Shown: positions 16,831 to 25,800 of the stretch, piece by piece
How the letters are laid out: each line of letters starts with the position of its first letter
How positions within the stretch are numbered: the stretch's first letter is position 1
NCBI GenBank assembly: GCA_035566435.1
Contig: DATMRF010000120.1
Span: forward strand, 1 to 64,000
Origin: DATMRF01 sp035566435
Lineage (GTDB): Bacteria; Verrucomicrobiota; Verrucomicrobiia; Limisphaerales; UBA8199
Length of the DNA: 64,000 nt
Direction: 5' to 3'
Position numbers and translations under genes: made by a program
Notes under the pieces: model-generated
Databases searched by the model: none
What the model saw: the letters and a program-made list of their open reading frames with translations, nothing else
Told to the model about the DNA's origin: nothing

Positions 16831-17442
16831 ATGGCCAAGAAACTCATCGCTTCAATCGCTCTCGTCGCTCTGGGCAGCAGCGTTTTCGCCGCGCCCCAGG
16901 TTTTCGACTTCAAAGACCCAAAAGGCGTGAACAACGCCGTGTTCAAACTCGATGCGCCGCTTGAGGCGATCAACGGCAGCGCGAACGGCATTTCGGGGTC
17001 CGTTACGTTCGACCCCTCGAATCCCGGCGCCACCAAGGGGAAGATCGTCGTCACGACGGCCTCCCTGCGTGTGCCCAATCCGATAATGAACGAACATCTT
17101 CACAGCGCCCAATGGCTGGACGCGGCCAAGCAACCTGAAATCATCTTCGAGGCCAAGGAACTCAAGAACGTGAAGACCACAGGAGACAGCACCAGCGCCG
17201 ATGTCAGCGGGACGCTTACCATCAAAGGCGTCGCCAAGGAACTAACGGCGCCCGTCAAGCTGACTTACCTAAAAGGCAAGCTCGGCCAGCGCGTGCCGAA
17301 TCTCCAGGGCGACCTGCTGGTGATCCGATCCAACTTCACGATCAAGCGGAGCGATTTCGCAATCAACCCGAGCGCGCCGCAGGACAAGGTTTCCGACGAG
17401 ATCACGCTGACGTTGAGCATCGCGGGGGCGTCGGCGCAGTGA
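16831..17442 (+). CDS. YceI family periplasmic lipocalin-like protein
   Basis: 203 aa with signal peptide MAKKLIASIALVALGSSVFA. The mature protein has the YceI pattern: a beta-rich N-terminus (VFKLDAPLEAINGSANGISG), ASLRVPNPIMNEHLHSAQWL followed by DAAKQPEIIFEAKE, GTLTIKGVAKELTAPV, and a final SDFAINPSAPQDKVSDEITL. YceI proteins are secreted beta-barrels that bind amphiphilic molecules such as polyisoprenoids. The family is often found with redox and stress genes, which matches pirin upstream and the CDGSH protein downstream. Confidence 0.92.
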   Translation: MAKKLIASIALVALGSSVFAAPQVFDFKDPKGVNNAVFKLDAPLEAINGSANGISGSVTFDPSNPGATKGKIVVTTASLRVPNPIMNEHLHSAQWLDAAKQPEIIFEAKELKNVKTTGDSTSADVSGTLTIKGVAKELTAPVKLTYLKGKLGQRVPNLQGDLLVIRSNFTIKRSDFAINPSAPQDKVSDEITLTLSIAGASAQ

Positions 17443-17499
17443 AAGCGGGCCAGGCCGGCCATGACAATTGCCGTGCGCGTGATATCTTGCACCACCAAC

Positions 17500-18177
17500 A
17501 TGAAAAAGAGCGAACCACGACCAGCTCAAATCGAAATTACAAAAGATGGGCCCTATCTGGTAACGGGCGGACTGCCGCTCTGCGAGCAAATGATTGTTAT
17601 CAATGCCGAGGGCGATTCTCTCGATTACGAGGAGGGGAAGAAATACCCGGTGCAGCAGCAGTACGCGCTATGCCGCTGCGGCCAGTCCGGCAACAAGCCG
17701 TTCTGCGACGGCACCCATAACAAGGTTCACTTCGACGGCACTGAAACGGCCAGCCGGCAGCCTTACCTCGAGCAAGCGGAGACCATCGAAGGACCGACAA
17801 TGTTGCTCACGGATGCAGAGAGCCTGTGCGCATTCGCTCGTTTTTGTGACCCGAAAGGCAGCGTTTGGAACCTGGTTAAGCAAACCGATAATCCCGAAGC
17901 CAGGCGGCTCGTGGAGCACGAGGCCGGGCATTGTCCGGCCGGAAGGCTGGTGGCCTGGGACCGCAAGACGCGCAAACCCATTGAACCGAGGTTTGAACCG
18001 TCACTTGGGTTGATCGAGGACACGGCTAAGAAAGTCAGCGGACCAATCTGGGTGAGAGGAGGGGTTCCGGTGGTTTCGGCCGACGGCGAGAAATATGAGG
18101 TCCGGAATCGGCTAACCCTGTGCCGGTGTGGCCGGTCAGACAACAAGCCGTTCTGCAACGGAGCGCACGCCGCGTAG
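17500..18177 (+). CDS. Double CDGSH-type iron-sulfur protein
   Basis: 225 aa from the ATG at 17500 (MKKSEPRP). Two CDGSH-type sites are present: C-R-C-G-Q-S-G-N-K-P-F-C-D-G-T-H near residue 60 and C-R-C-G-R-S-D-N-K-P-F-C-N-G-A-H at the C-terminus. Each has the three Cys and one His that hold a 2Fe-2S cluster. The middle region has a further set of Cys (SLCAFARFC and later GHCPAGRL) resembling the divergent ferredoxin-like domain often found between CDGSH units. An electron-transfer or redox-sensing role is likely. It ends the plus-strand run that starts with pirin. Confidence 0.92.
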   Translation: MKKSEPRPAQIEITKDGPYLVTGGLPLCEQMIVINAEGDSLDYEEGKKYPVQQQYALCRCGQSGNKPFCDGTHNKVHFDGTETASRQPYLEQAETIEGPTMLLTDAESLCAFARFCDPKGSVWNLVKQTDNPEARRLVEHEAGHCPAGRLVAWDRKTRKPIEPRFEPSLGLIEDTAKKVSGPIWVRGGVPVVSADGEKYEVRNRLTLCRCGRSDNKPFCNGAHAA

Positions 18178-18233
18178 GCGTAAGAATCAGAGACTGCCCC
18201 CACTGAGTCGGTACGGAATGAAACTGAAGCTCC

Positions 18234-18261
18234 TTGACAATGGGTAGCAATTTGCTACCCT
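18234..18261 (+). promoter_or_regulatory. Toxin-antitoxin promoter with operator between -35 and -10
   Basis: TTGACA (18234-18239) and TACCCT (18256-18261) are 16 bp apart. The palindrome GGGTAGCAA-T-TTGCTACCC (18242-18260, 9-bp perfect arms) fills the spacer and -10. The antitoxin ATG starts 6 bases after the -10, with no ribosome site, so a leaderless transcript is likely. Confidence 0.75.
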
Positions 18262-18267
18262 TACAGC

Positions 18268-18648
18268 ATGAGTCAACCAGTAAAGGTCTCCGACGCGTTG
18301 TTACTGGACGCCCGCCTGATGGGGGAAGCCAGCCAGCGGTCCATCGCCGGCCAAATTGAGTTCTGGGCCAGGATGGGGAGGGCGATCGAAACTTTGCTGC
18401 GAGGCGACCAAATGGTCGCCTTGTGCAAAGCCGGGAATGCAAAGTCCCTTTCCGCCTGCCTCGAATCGGTGGATTCCAAGGAGGGTCGTAAGCGGTTGGC
18501 AGCGCATCTCAAGTCTTTGCCCTATCCGCACTACGAGCCGGATCCGGATTCGCCCGGCTTGCTGATCAGGACCGAGGCCCGCGGCAAACACACGCTGGGC
18601 CGATTTGTGAATCGCAAGTTCCACGTTGTCCGGCGCGTAACAGCGTGA
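18268..18648 (+). CDS. ParD-like antitoxin of a type II toxin-antitoxin pair
   Basis: 126 aa. The N-terminus MSQPVKVSDALLLDARLMGE followed by ASQRSIAGQIEFWARMGRAIE is the signature of ParD-like antitoxins with a ribbon-helix-helix-like DNA-binding start. The C-terminal part (KSLPYPHYEPDPDSPGLLIR, then GKHTLGRFVNRKFHVV) probably binds the toxin. Its stop overlaps the start of the zeta-like toxin in GTGA. The perfect palindrome in its promoter is the probable autorepression site. Confidence 0.85.
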   Translation: MSQPVKVSDALLLDARLMGEASQRSIAGQIEFWARMGRAIETLLRGDQMVALCKAGNAKSLSACLESVDSKEGRKRLAAHLKSLPYPHYEPDPDSPGLLIRTEARGKHTLGRFVNRKFHVVRRVTA

Positions 18649-19286
18649 AGCCTGGTCGCAAAGGTCGCCCGCTCGGCACGGCGGCAGACTTGCGTGAAAA
18701 GGCATTCTTTGCGGTTCTCGACCGGCGCCCGGTGCTCGTTGCGCTGGCTGGGCCGAACGGTGCGGGGAAAACTACGTTCTATCACGCTCACCTTCGGCAT
18801 GCCGGCCTGCGGTTTCTCAACGCGGACGATTTCGCTCGCGGAATGGGAGTTGACCCTTATGAGGCGGCTCGGATCGTCAGCGAACTTCGCGAAGAGTTGG
18901 TCAGGCAAGGGGAGAGTTTTGTGTTCGAAACCGTGTTTTCGGATCCGGTCGGCGACAAACTGGCCTTCCTGAAGCGAGCGGCGCAATTGGGTTATACCGT
19001 GGTAGTTTGTTTCATCGGGATTTCCACGGTTGAACAATCCGAGGAACGAGTCGCCATGCGTGTTTCGCAAGGTGGGCACGACGTGCCTTTGGCGAAGCTG
19101 GTTTCCCGTTTCCCGCGTATTCTCGTCAACCTGGAAGCGGCCGTCCGCGAACTACCCTATGTGCTGGCCTACAACAACGAAGAGCTGCGGAATCCCTTCA
19201 AGAAGGTCGCGGTTTTCGAGAATGGGCGGCTGGTGTGGTGCGGTAAGCCTGTACCCAAATGGCTTGCGAATTTATTGCGGGCATAA
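18645..19286 (+). CDS. Zeta-toxin-like P-loop kinase
   Basis: 213 aa, starting with a GTG that overlaps the antitoxin stop codon. Residues 30-45 hold the Walker A site ALAGPNGAGKTTFY, followed by RFLNADDFARG and the later FVFETVFSD. This layout is shared by zeta toxins, which phosphorylate UDP-N-acetylglucosamine and block murein synthesis, and related small kinases. The C-terminal half has VVVCFIGISTVEQSEERVAM with RVSQGGHDVP and LVSRFPR, the usual substrate-lid region. The overlap with a ParD-like antitoxin supports a toxin role, although zeta toxins usually pair with epsilon-type antitoxins. Confidence 0.85.
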   Translation: MKPGRKGRPLGTAADLREKAFFAVLDRRPVLVALAGPNGAGKTTFYHAHLRHAGLRFLNADDFARGMGVDPYEAARIVSELREELVRQGESFVFETVFSDPVGDKLAFLKRAAQLGYTVVVCFIGISTVEQSEERVAMRVSQGGHDVPLAKLVSRFPRILVNLEAAVRELPYVLAYNNEELRNPFKKVAVFENGRLVWCGKPVPKWLANLLRA

Positions 19287-19301
19287 ATGGCCCGCCCCGG
19301 C

Positions 19302-21098
19302 TCATTGGTCCCGTTGTTTGGGCGATTTGTTGTCGTGCGAATTCTGCGGCTGAGAAGGTGAGGTGTCCTGGCGGCTCGGCCTTTGGACCGGGGGAAGGGA
19401 GTGCGCTTCAGCCGCCTGATGATAGGTTTTCGGCTGATAGACGGCGCCCTGGCTCGGCGAAGCATTTTCCTGCTGCGAGCTCGCACCCGTGCGCAAGGGG
19501 TAGAGGTGGGCGGGTTCCTGCGGCCTGGATACGTTCGGAGTGCGCGCCGGTTGGGCTTCTGGCGCCGGCTGAGGAGCGAACGTTTCAGAGCGCTGGGCGG
19601 GCGCGGGCGCATAAGGCGCGGGGGAGTGATTGGCGGCCTTCGGCGGTTCCGAGAACCTGGGCGCTGCGGGGGCCGGCTGGACATCGCGAGGAGCCGAGTA
19701 CGTCTGGGAGCGAGGATTTGGCGGCACGCCGTGGTCATTGGAGGGCCGCGGTGAATTCGCGGGGAATTCAGATTTCATCCCGTGCGGTCCAGTGGCGGGC
19801 GCGGACACGTTGCCGGCCGGCACGGCGCGGCGCGGGACGTTCATCGCCGCGACCGGCTCATGCTGAATGACCGGGTGGCGGTCATCGACTCTCTGCGCGA
19901 CCATCTTCACGGGCCGCGCCGGCGCTTTGAGCTCCGGGCGATAGACCGCCACCTCGGTTCGGGAGGCGGACACTCCACGCATCTGGGGAGACCCAGCGGG
20001 CACATCGCGGACGACAAGCTGGCGCATCGGCGTGTGGGTGGCGGCGCGGACTCGGTCCACCTCGATGCCGCGATTGACAACGGTATTGTTGTTCACGACG
20101 TAATTGTTGATGACCGTGGTGTGGTTGTAGATCCGGGTGACTTCAGTCTGCTGCAGCCGACGCTGGCCGAGGTCGTGGCGGTCGAAATCCTTCATCGCAA
20201 CGAACGTGAAGAAATCAGGGCGGAGGCCGAAATCGAAATTCACGCCGACCCGGACGCCGTTGAAGCGCCAGCCGAGCCGGACGTCGAAGTCGGCATGGGG
20301 CGGCAACGGCGCCCAGCCGCAATGGTCGCTTTCGGAGCGCCAAACCACCCAGGACGGTCCCCAGACGCGGTCCGGCAGCCAGACCCACCCGCAGCGGTCG
20401 TGTAACTGCCAGCGGCCATAATGAAACGGCGCCCAGCCCCACGAATAATCCGATTGCCAGAACCATCCAGAATCGCTGTTTAACCAGTGCCCGCTGTCGC
20501 AGTAGGGCCGCCAACCGCGATTGATCGCCAGGACACGCGGTTGCCAGCACCAGCCGATGCCATCCAAGGTCACCCAGGTGCCATAAGGCGAGAGGTCATT
20601 GTAAAAGTAAGCGACTTCGGGCGGCGGGCTGGAAACATAGACCGGCGCGGGTTGAGCGACGGGCGGCGGCGGCGGTGCGGCCTCAACGGCCGGCGCGGGC
20701 GCCGGCTCAAGCGGGGCCGGCGGCGGCACCGTCGGCGGGTAGGCGGTTTGATTGTAATTATAAGTCTGCGGCTGGTTGCGGAGGGCGTTATCCCGGTTCA
20801 GCATCGCGGTGACGGCCGGCTGAGAGACTCCGATATCACGGAGATAAAGGATTTGGTCGGCGGTCAAGCCAAACGGGCCATTGGCATTCTGGATGTAGGC
20901 CTGCAAGACCTCATCGCTGGTGCCGGCTTCCGCAAGCCGGACGACTTCGGAGGCGCCAGCGGAGAGGTCGGTTGGGGCGGCAGCGGCGGTCCCCGGGGCA
21001 GGATTGCCAGGAGCTGGGGTGACGGGCACTTGCGCGTATCCGCTCGTCAGCGGCAGGACAGTGGCGGCGAGCAGGCCCAATAAATTGGTCATTTTCAT
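19302..21098 (-). CDS. Exported DUF6600-like protein with shared helical domain
   Basis: 598 aa from the ATG at 21098 (MKMTNLLGLLAATVLPLTSG, a signal peptide). Residues 47-103 match the helical domain of the protein at 1888-2616: EVVRLAEAGTSDEVLQAYIQ, ILYLRDIGVS and ML. A Pro/Ala linker follows. Residues about 165-320 are Trp-rich with repeated GW motifs (YFYNDLSPYGTWVTLDGIGW ... WAPLPPHADF), which resembles the DUF6600 family. The last 250 residues are Pro/Ala/Gln-rich and low in complexity. Its end is only 15 bp from the convergent zeta toxin. It is probably secreted or envelope-attached; its function is unknown. Confidence 0.82.
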   Translation of the reverse strand: MKMTNLLGLLAATVLPLTSGYAQVPVTPAPGNPAPGTAAAAPTDLSAGASEVVRLAEAGTSDEVLQAYIQNANGPFGLTADQILYLRDIGVSQPAVTAMLNRDNALRNQPQTYNYNQTAYPPTVPPPAPLEPAPAPAVEAAPPPPPVAQPAPVYVSSPPPEVAYFYNDLSPYGTWVTLDGIGWCWQPRVLAINRGWRPYCDSGHWLNSDSGWFWQSDYSWGWAPFHYGRWQLHDRCGWVWLPDRVWGPSWVVWRSESDHCGWAPLPPHADFDVRLGWRFNGVRVGVNFDFGLRPDFFTFVAMKDFDRHDLGQRRLQQTEVTRIYNHTTVINNYVVNNNTVVNRGIEVDRVRAATHTPMRQLVVRDVPAGSPQMRGVSASRTEVAVYRPELKAPARPVKMVAQRVDDRHPVIQHEPVAAMNVPRRAVPAGNVSAPATGPHGMKSEFPANSPRPSNDHGVPPNPRSQTYSAPRDVQPAPAAPRFSEPPKAANHSPAPYAPAPAQRSETFAPQPAPEAQPARTPNVSRPQEPAHLYPLRTGASSQQENASPSQGAVYQPKTYHQAAEAHSLPPVQRPSRQDTSPSQPQNSHDNKSPKQRDQ

Positions 21099-21290
21099 AA
21101 AAAGTTCGATTACACGATCGAGACACCCGTTAGACCTCACCACCAGGGGTTTATTCAGGCAGCCGACCAGGGTGGATTGTGCACGGGTAAACCGTTGCAA
21201 GCCAGATCAAAGTGGACGGGCGCAGCGGCGCAGTTGAGCCGATTACAATGGTGCCACCGTTTTGTATCCTCCGTCGCAGGGTATGGGCGC

Positions 21291-21341
21291 GGTTGAAGGC
21301 TGAAGGTTGCAGGTTGGGTCCAACCTTCAACTGGCAACTCG
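21291..21341. repeat. GGTTGAAGG-type dispersed inverted repeat
   Basis: GGTTGAAGGCTGAAGGTTG is followed by the reverse-complement-like CAACCTTCAACTGGCAACT, so the stretch can fold into a hairpin. It sits between mpl and the DUF6600-like gene. Like the copy at 33754-33820 it is followed within a few bases by (T)CTGCGC. Confidence 0.75.
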
Positions 21342-21359
21342 GAAGCGCAAGAATCTGCG

Positions 21360-22763
21360 CTACCCTCGTCCGAGCCGATCGAGAAGTTTGGCATGAATGC
21401 CGCCGAAGCCGCCGTTGCTGAATACCACCACCACTTCGCCGCCCTGGGCGCCTTTCGCCACGTGCGTGACGATGGCTTCGACGTCGGGGAGATAGGCTGC
21501 AGCTTTGCCGGCGGATTTGAGGTCCTGCATCAGCTTTGCGGGGTCGAGGCGCTCTTCGGGGGCGAGCAATTCGAGCCGCGCGACCTGCGCCACCACCACC
21601 GAGTCGGCATCGGCGAAGGCCTCGACCAGCTCGGCCTGGAAGACATTGCGCCGCGTGGTGTTCGAGCGCGGCTCGAAGACGGCCCAGAGTTTTTGGTGCG
21701 GATACTTGATGCGCAGCGCGCGCAGGGTTTCGCGGATGGCGGTAGGGTGATGGCCGAAATCGTCGAGCACCGTGACGCCGCCGGCGATGCCGCGGATTTC
21801 CATGCGCCGCTTGATACCTTTGAAAGTGTCGAAGGCGGATTGGATTTGGTGGTTCTTGAGGCCGCAATGTTTGGCGCACGCGATGACGGCCAGGGCGTTG
21901 CGCACGTTCAGCTCCCCGACGAAATTTGTATGGAACTTGAAGCTGGGGATTTCGAATTCGGTGGCGGTCGGGCCGTAGCGGATATTGAACGCCTGCACGG
22001 CGTTGCCTTCGTCGAGGCCGAAGCGTTTAACCGGACAATGGGTGACGTTGAGCAACGGCGCGAGGTTGGCATCGTCACCATTGGCGAGCAACAAGCCGTT
22101 GCGCGGGACCAACCGGATAAAGAACTTGAAGGCGGTCTTGACGGCGTCGAGGTTGGCGAAGATGTCGGCATGATCGAATTCGAGGTTGTTGATGATCGCC
22201 ACCTCGGGGAGATAATGGACGAACTTGCTGCGTTTATCGAAGAAGGCGGTGTCGTATTCATCGCCTTCGATGATGAACCATTCGCTGTCGGTGAAGCGCG
22301 CGCCCTGGCCGAGATTGTTGGGGATGCCGCCGATGAGGTAGCTCGGGTTGAGCCCGTTATGCTCGAAGACCCAGGTCAGCAACGACGTGGTGGTCGTCTT
22401 CCCGTGGGTGCCGGTGACGACCAGGGAGCGCTTGCCGCGGATGAAAAAATGTTTCAGCAGCTCCGGCAGCGAACAGTAGGGGAGTTTGTGGTCGAGCACA
22501 TACTCGGCTTCGGGGTTGCCGCGGGAAATCGCGTTGCCGATCACGACGAGGTCGGGCCGGTGCGCGAGATTCTGCTCGGCGTAACCGGGAATGACGTTGA
22601 CCTTGCGATCCGCCAGAAACGTGGACATGGGGGGATAGACGTTCTGGTCGGAGCCGGAAACCTGCACGCCTTTTTCCTGCATTGCGGCGGCGGCTGACGC
22701 CATGGCCGTACCACAAACGCCGACGAAGTGAACGGAACGAATCTGCGAAAACATCGGCGGCAT
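21360..22763 (-). CDS. mpl: UDP-MurNAc:L-alanyl-gamma-D-glutamyl-meso-DAP ligase
   Basis: 467 aa. It has the Mur ligase layout: a Rossmann-like start (VHFVGVCGTAMASAAAAMQE), the ATP loop GTHGKTTTT at residues 118-126, EGDEYDTAFFDKRSKFVHYL, NNLEFDHADIF and the C-terminal VLDDFGHHPTAI with FEPRSNTTRR. The EYDTAFFDKRSKF stretch and overall pattern distinguish Mpl from MurC. Mpl joins recycled murein tripeptide to UDP-MurNAc. This agrees with a diderm cell that recycles meso-diaminopimelate peptidoglycan. No other recycling genes are adjacent; the neighbour at 22895 is a divergent GH2 gene. Confidence 0.94.
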   Translation of the reverse strand: MPPMFSQIRSVHFVGVCGTAMASAAAAMQEKGVQVSGSDQNVYPPMSTFLADRKVNVIPGYAEQNLAHRPDLVVIGNAISRGNPEAEYVLDHKLPYCSLPELLKHFFIRGKRSLVVTGTHGKTTTTSLLTWVFEHNGLNPSYLIGGIPNNLGQGARFTDSEWFIIEGDEYDTAFFDKRSKFVHYLPEVAIINNLEFDHADIFANLDAVKTAFKFFIRLVPRNGLLLANGDDANLAPLLNVTHCPVKRFGLDEGNAVQAFNIRYGPTATEFEIPSFKFHTNFVGELNVRNALAVIACAKHCGLKNHQIQSAFDTFKGIKRRMEIRGIAGGVTVLDDFGHHPTAIRETLRALRIKYPHQKLWAVFEPRSNTTRRNVFQAELVEAFADADSVVVAQVARLELLAPEERLDPAKLMQDLKSAGKAAAYLPDVEAIVTHVAKGAQGGEVVVVFSNGGFGGIHAKLLDRLGRG

Positions 22764-22894
22764 AATAGAGCGGAGCGGCCGGAATGCAATGGGGCTAGCG
22801 GGGACGCTCGCCCGCCCAGGGAGCCTTCGCCCGCGCCTCTACAGCCATACCGGTTGAAGCAACGCCAAACGGTGGTACAGGTAAAGTGCGAGCC

Positions 22895-25800
22895 ATGAAG
22901 ATTGCCGATTCCACCCGGATGTTGAGCGCTCGGTCTTCGTCCGCCCTTTGGCGCGTCGGTCCCCTGCTCGTGCTCGGCCTGAGGCTGAGCCTGCCGGCGC
23001 AGGTTTATGTCCCGCCCGCCACTTACCGCGCAGACCTGAATCTGGACGGCGGCTGGCGCTTTATCCGCCAGGACGTCACCGGCGCCGAGGCCACCAGCTT
23101 CGACGACTCGACCTGGACGCTGCTGAACTTGCCTCACACCTGGAACAATCTTGACGGCCAGGATGGCGGGAATAACTACTATCGCGGCATCGGCTTGTAC
23201 CGGACGCATTACATGGTGGACCCGAGCTACGCAGGCCGCCGTTTCTTTCTCAAGTTCGACGGCGCGTTTTACGTCACCGATGTGTGGCTGAACGGCAACT
23301 ATCTTGGGGAGCACCAGGGCGGGTTCGCGGCTTTTGTTTTTGACGCGACCGCCTTCGTGAATATAGGCGGCGACAACGTCATCGCGGTGAAGGTCAATAA
23401 TGGAGCGAACACGAACATCCCGCCGCTTTCGGCTGATTTCACCTTCGGCGGCGGGCTTTATCGCGACGTCCACCTGCTGGTTACCGACCCTGTGAGCATT
23501 TCGCCGCTCGACTACGGGTCGCCCGGCGTGTACTGGCAAGCCACGAACGTGAGCGCCGCGTCGGCCGGATTGCAGGTTACGACGGTGGTCCCAAACAGCG
23601 ACAGCGTCGAGCGCTTGGCCGTGGTGCGCGTCGTGCTGGCGGATGCGGCCACCAACCTCGTGACCACGCTGACGAACATCTTCACGATACCGGCCGGCAC
23701 GGTTTCGAACGTCGTCGCCAGCACTGCGGTGGCGAGCCCGCATTTGTGGGACGGGCGCAACGACCCCTACCTTTACCAGCTTTACGTCGAGCTGGGCGAT
23801 GGCACCAACGTCACCGACCTGGTGAGCCAGCCCCTGGGGTTTCGGTTCTTCAGCATCGACCCGACGAACGGTTTCTTCCTCAACGGCCGCTACTACGACT
23901 TGCACGGCACGAGCATGCACCAGGACTGGCTCAATTGCGGCTGGGCCCTCACCAACGCGCAGCGGGCCACCAACTTCCTGTTCATTAAAGAAATCGGCGC
24001 CACGGCGGTACGCTTGTCTCATTACGAGCACGACGATTATACTTACCAGCTCGCCGACGAAAACGGCATCATCCTTTGGAGCGAGATTCCACTGATCAAT
24101 GGCATCACCGCTGCGAGCGCGTTTGACACCAACGAGCAGCAGCAACTGCTGGAACTGATCCACCAGCGGCGCAACCACCCGTCGGTTGTGTGCTGGGGCA
24201 TGTACAATGAAGAGACGGGCTCGGCGACGAACCTTGTCAGCCTTCTGGCGCAGACGGCGGCCCAGGAGGACCCGACGCGACCATCGACGGCCGCGTCGAA
24301 CCGGGGCAACAGCGCGGCGTTGAACTGGCTCCCGACTGTCGTTGCGTTCAACAAGTACTACGGTTGGTATGGCGGAACGACCGCCGATTTCGCGCCGTGG
24401 GCCGATAATATCCACTCCAATTATCCTACCCGCAACATCGGGGTAAGCGAATACGGCGCGGGCGCCAGCGTTTGGCAGCACAGCGAGGACCCGGTCGCTG
24501 AGCCCGCCAACGCCGGACCGAACCATCCGGAAGAATACCAGAATCTCTTCCACGAAGCGCATTGGCTGGCGATGAAACAGCGGCCGTTCCTCTGGTGCAA
24601 ATTCGTCTGGAACCTTTTTGATTTCGCCTCCGATGGCCGCAACGAAGGGGACACTCCCGGCCGCAACGACAAGGGCCTCGTCACCTACGACCGCCAGATT
24701 CGCAAAGACGCCTTTTACTGGTACAAGGCGAACTGGACAACCAACCCGATGGTTTACATCACCGGCCACACCTTTACGAATCGGCTGACCAACTCGATCA
24801 CGGCGAAGGTTTATGCCAATTGCGATTCGGTTGAACTATTCCTGAACGGCATCTCTCAGGGCAGCCGAACCAACACAAATTCCATTTTCACCTGGCCGCT
24901 CACGTTGCCTGCCGGGAGCAACAGCGTCCTGGCCATCGGCACCAAAGGAGCAATCCAGGTGAGCGATTCACTGACCTGGCTCGCTCCGTTGCGGGCTGTT
25001 ATCCTAAGGCCAGCCTCCTCCATCGTGTTTCTGAACAGCACCAATGACGCCTTGCAATTGGCGGCTGCGGTGTCCAACGCGCCCGGCGCTTTCACGACAG
25101 CCTGGAGCCAGGCCAGCGGTCCCGGGCTGGCCACTTTCGCCGACGCCAACGCGCTAAGCACCACGGCCAGTTTCAACGCCGAGGGCGTTTATGGTCTGGC
25201 GTTCACAGCCAATAACGGCGTGACGACCCGGGTCGGGTTGACTGTGGTTGTGAATCCTAATCTTGGCATCACTAATGGCTTGCTTGCCTGGTGGAAAATG
25301 GACGAGACGGGAGGCGCTGCCGCCTCCGATTCGTCGGGTAACAACCTCAACGCCGCAGTGAGCGGCGCAGTCTTTGCCACGGGCTACCTCTCGAACGCGC
25401 TCTACTTCAATGGCAGCAACAGCGCCGCGACCTTCTCCTCGCCTGACGCGGTCCAGCTCACGATCGCGGCGTGGGCTCGCGCCGATGGGCAGGGCAACAG
25501 CGCCTATCCGCGGATCCTGGATACGCCTGGTTACCGTCTCTTCTTCCGTTTCGACGGGCAGGGCTCGAACGGCCTGGATTTCGCCACTTACAGCACCGGC
25601 AACGGCGATTGGTTTTCCGGCGCAAACACCATTCAGACCGGCGCCTGGTATCACGTTGCGGCGAGCTACGATCGGAGCAGTTTCGCGAATTTGCCGGCGC
25701 TGTTCGTCAATGGCATCCGCCGCTCGCTGATTACAGTTACCTCGCCTTCCGGCACCCAGCCGCCCTATACGGGCACGGGTTACGTCGGCAACAAATCCGG

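Noticed and set aside
21393..22697. 434-codon plus-strand frame
   Set aside because: Antisense to mpl, whose motifs are complete; composition is the mirror of that gene.
22541..24769. 742-codon minus-strand frame
   Set aside because: Antisense to the GH2 gene and the start of mpl; no domain of its own.
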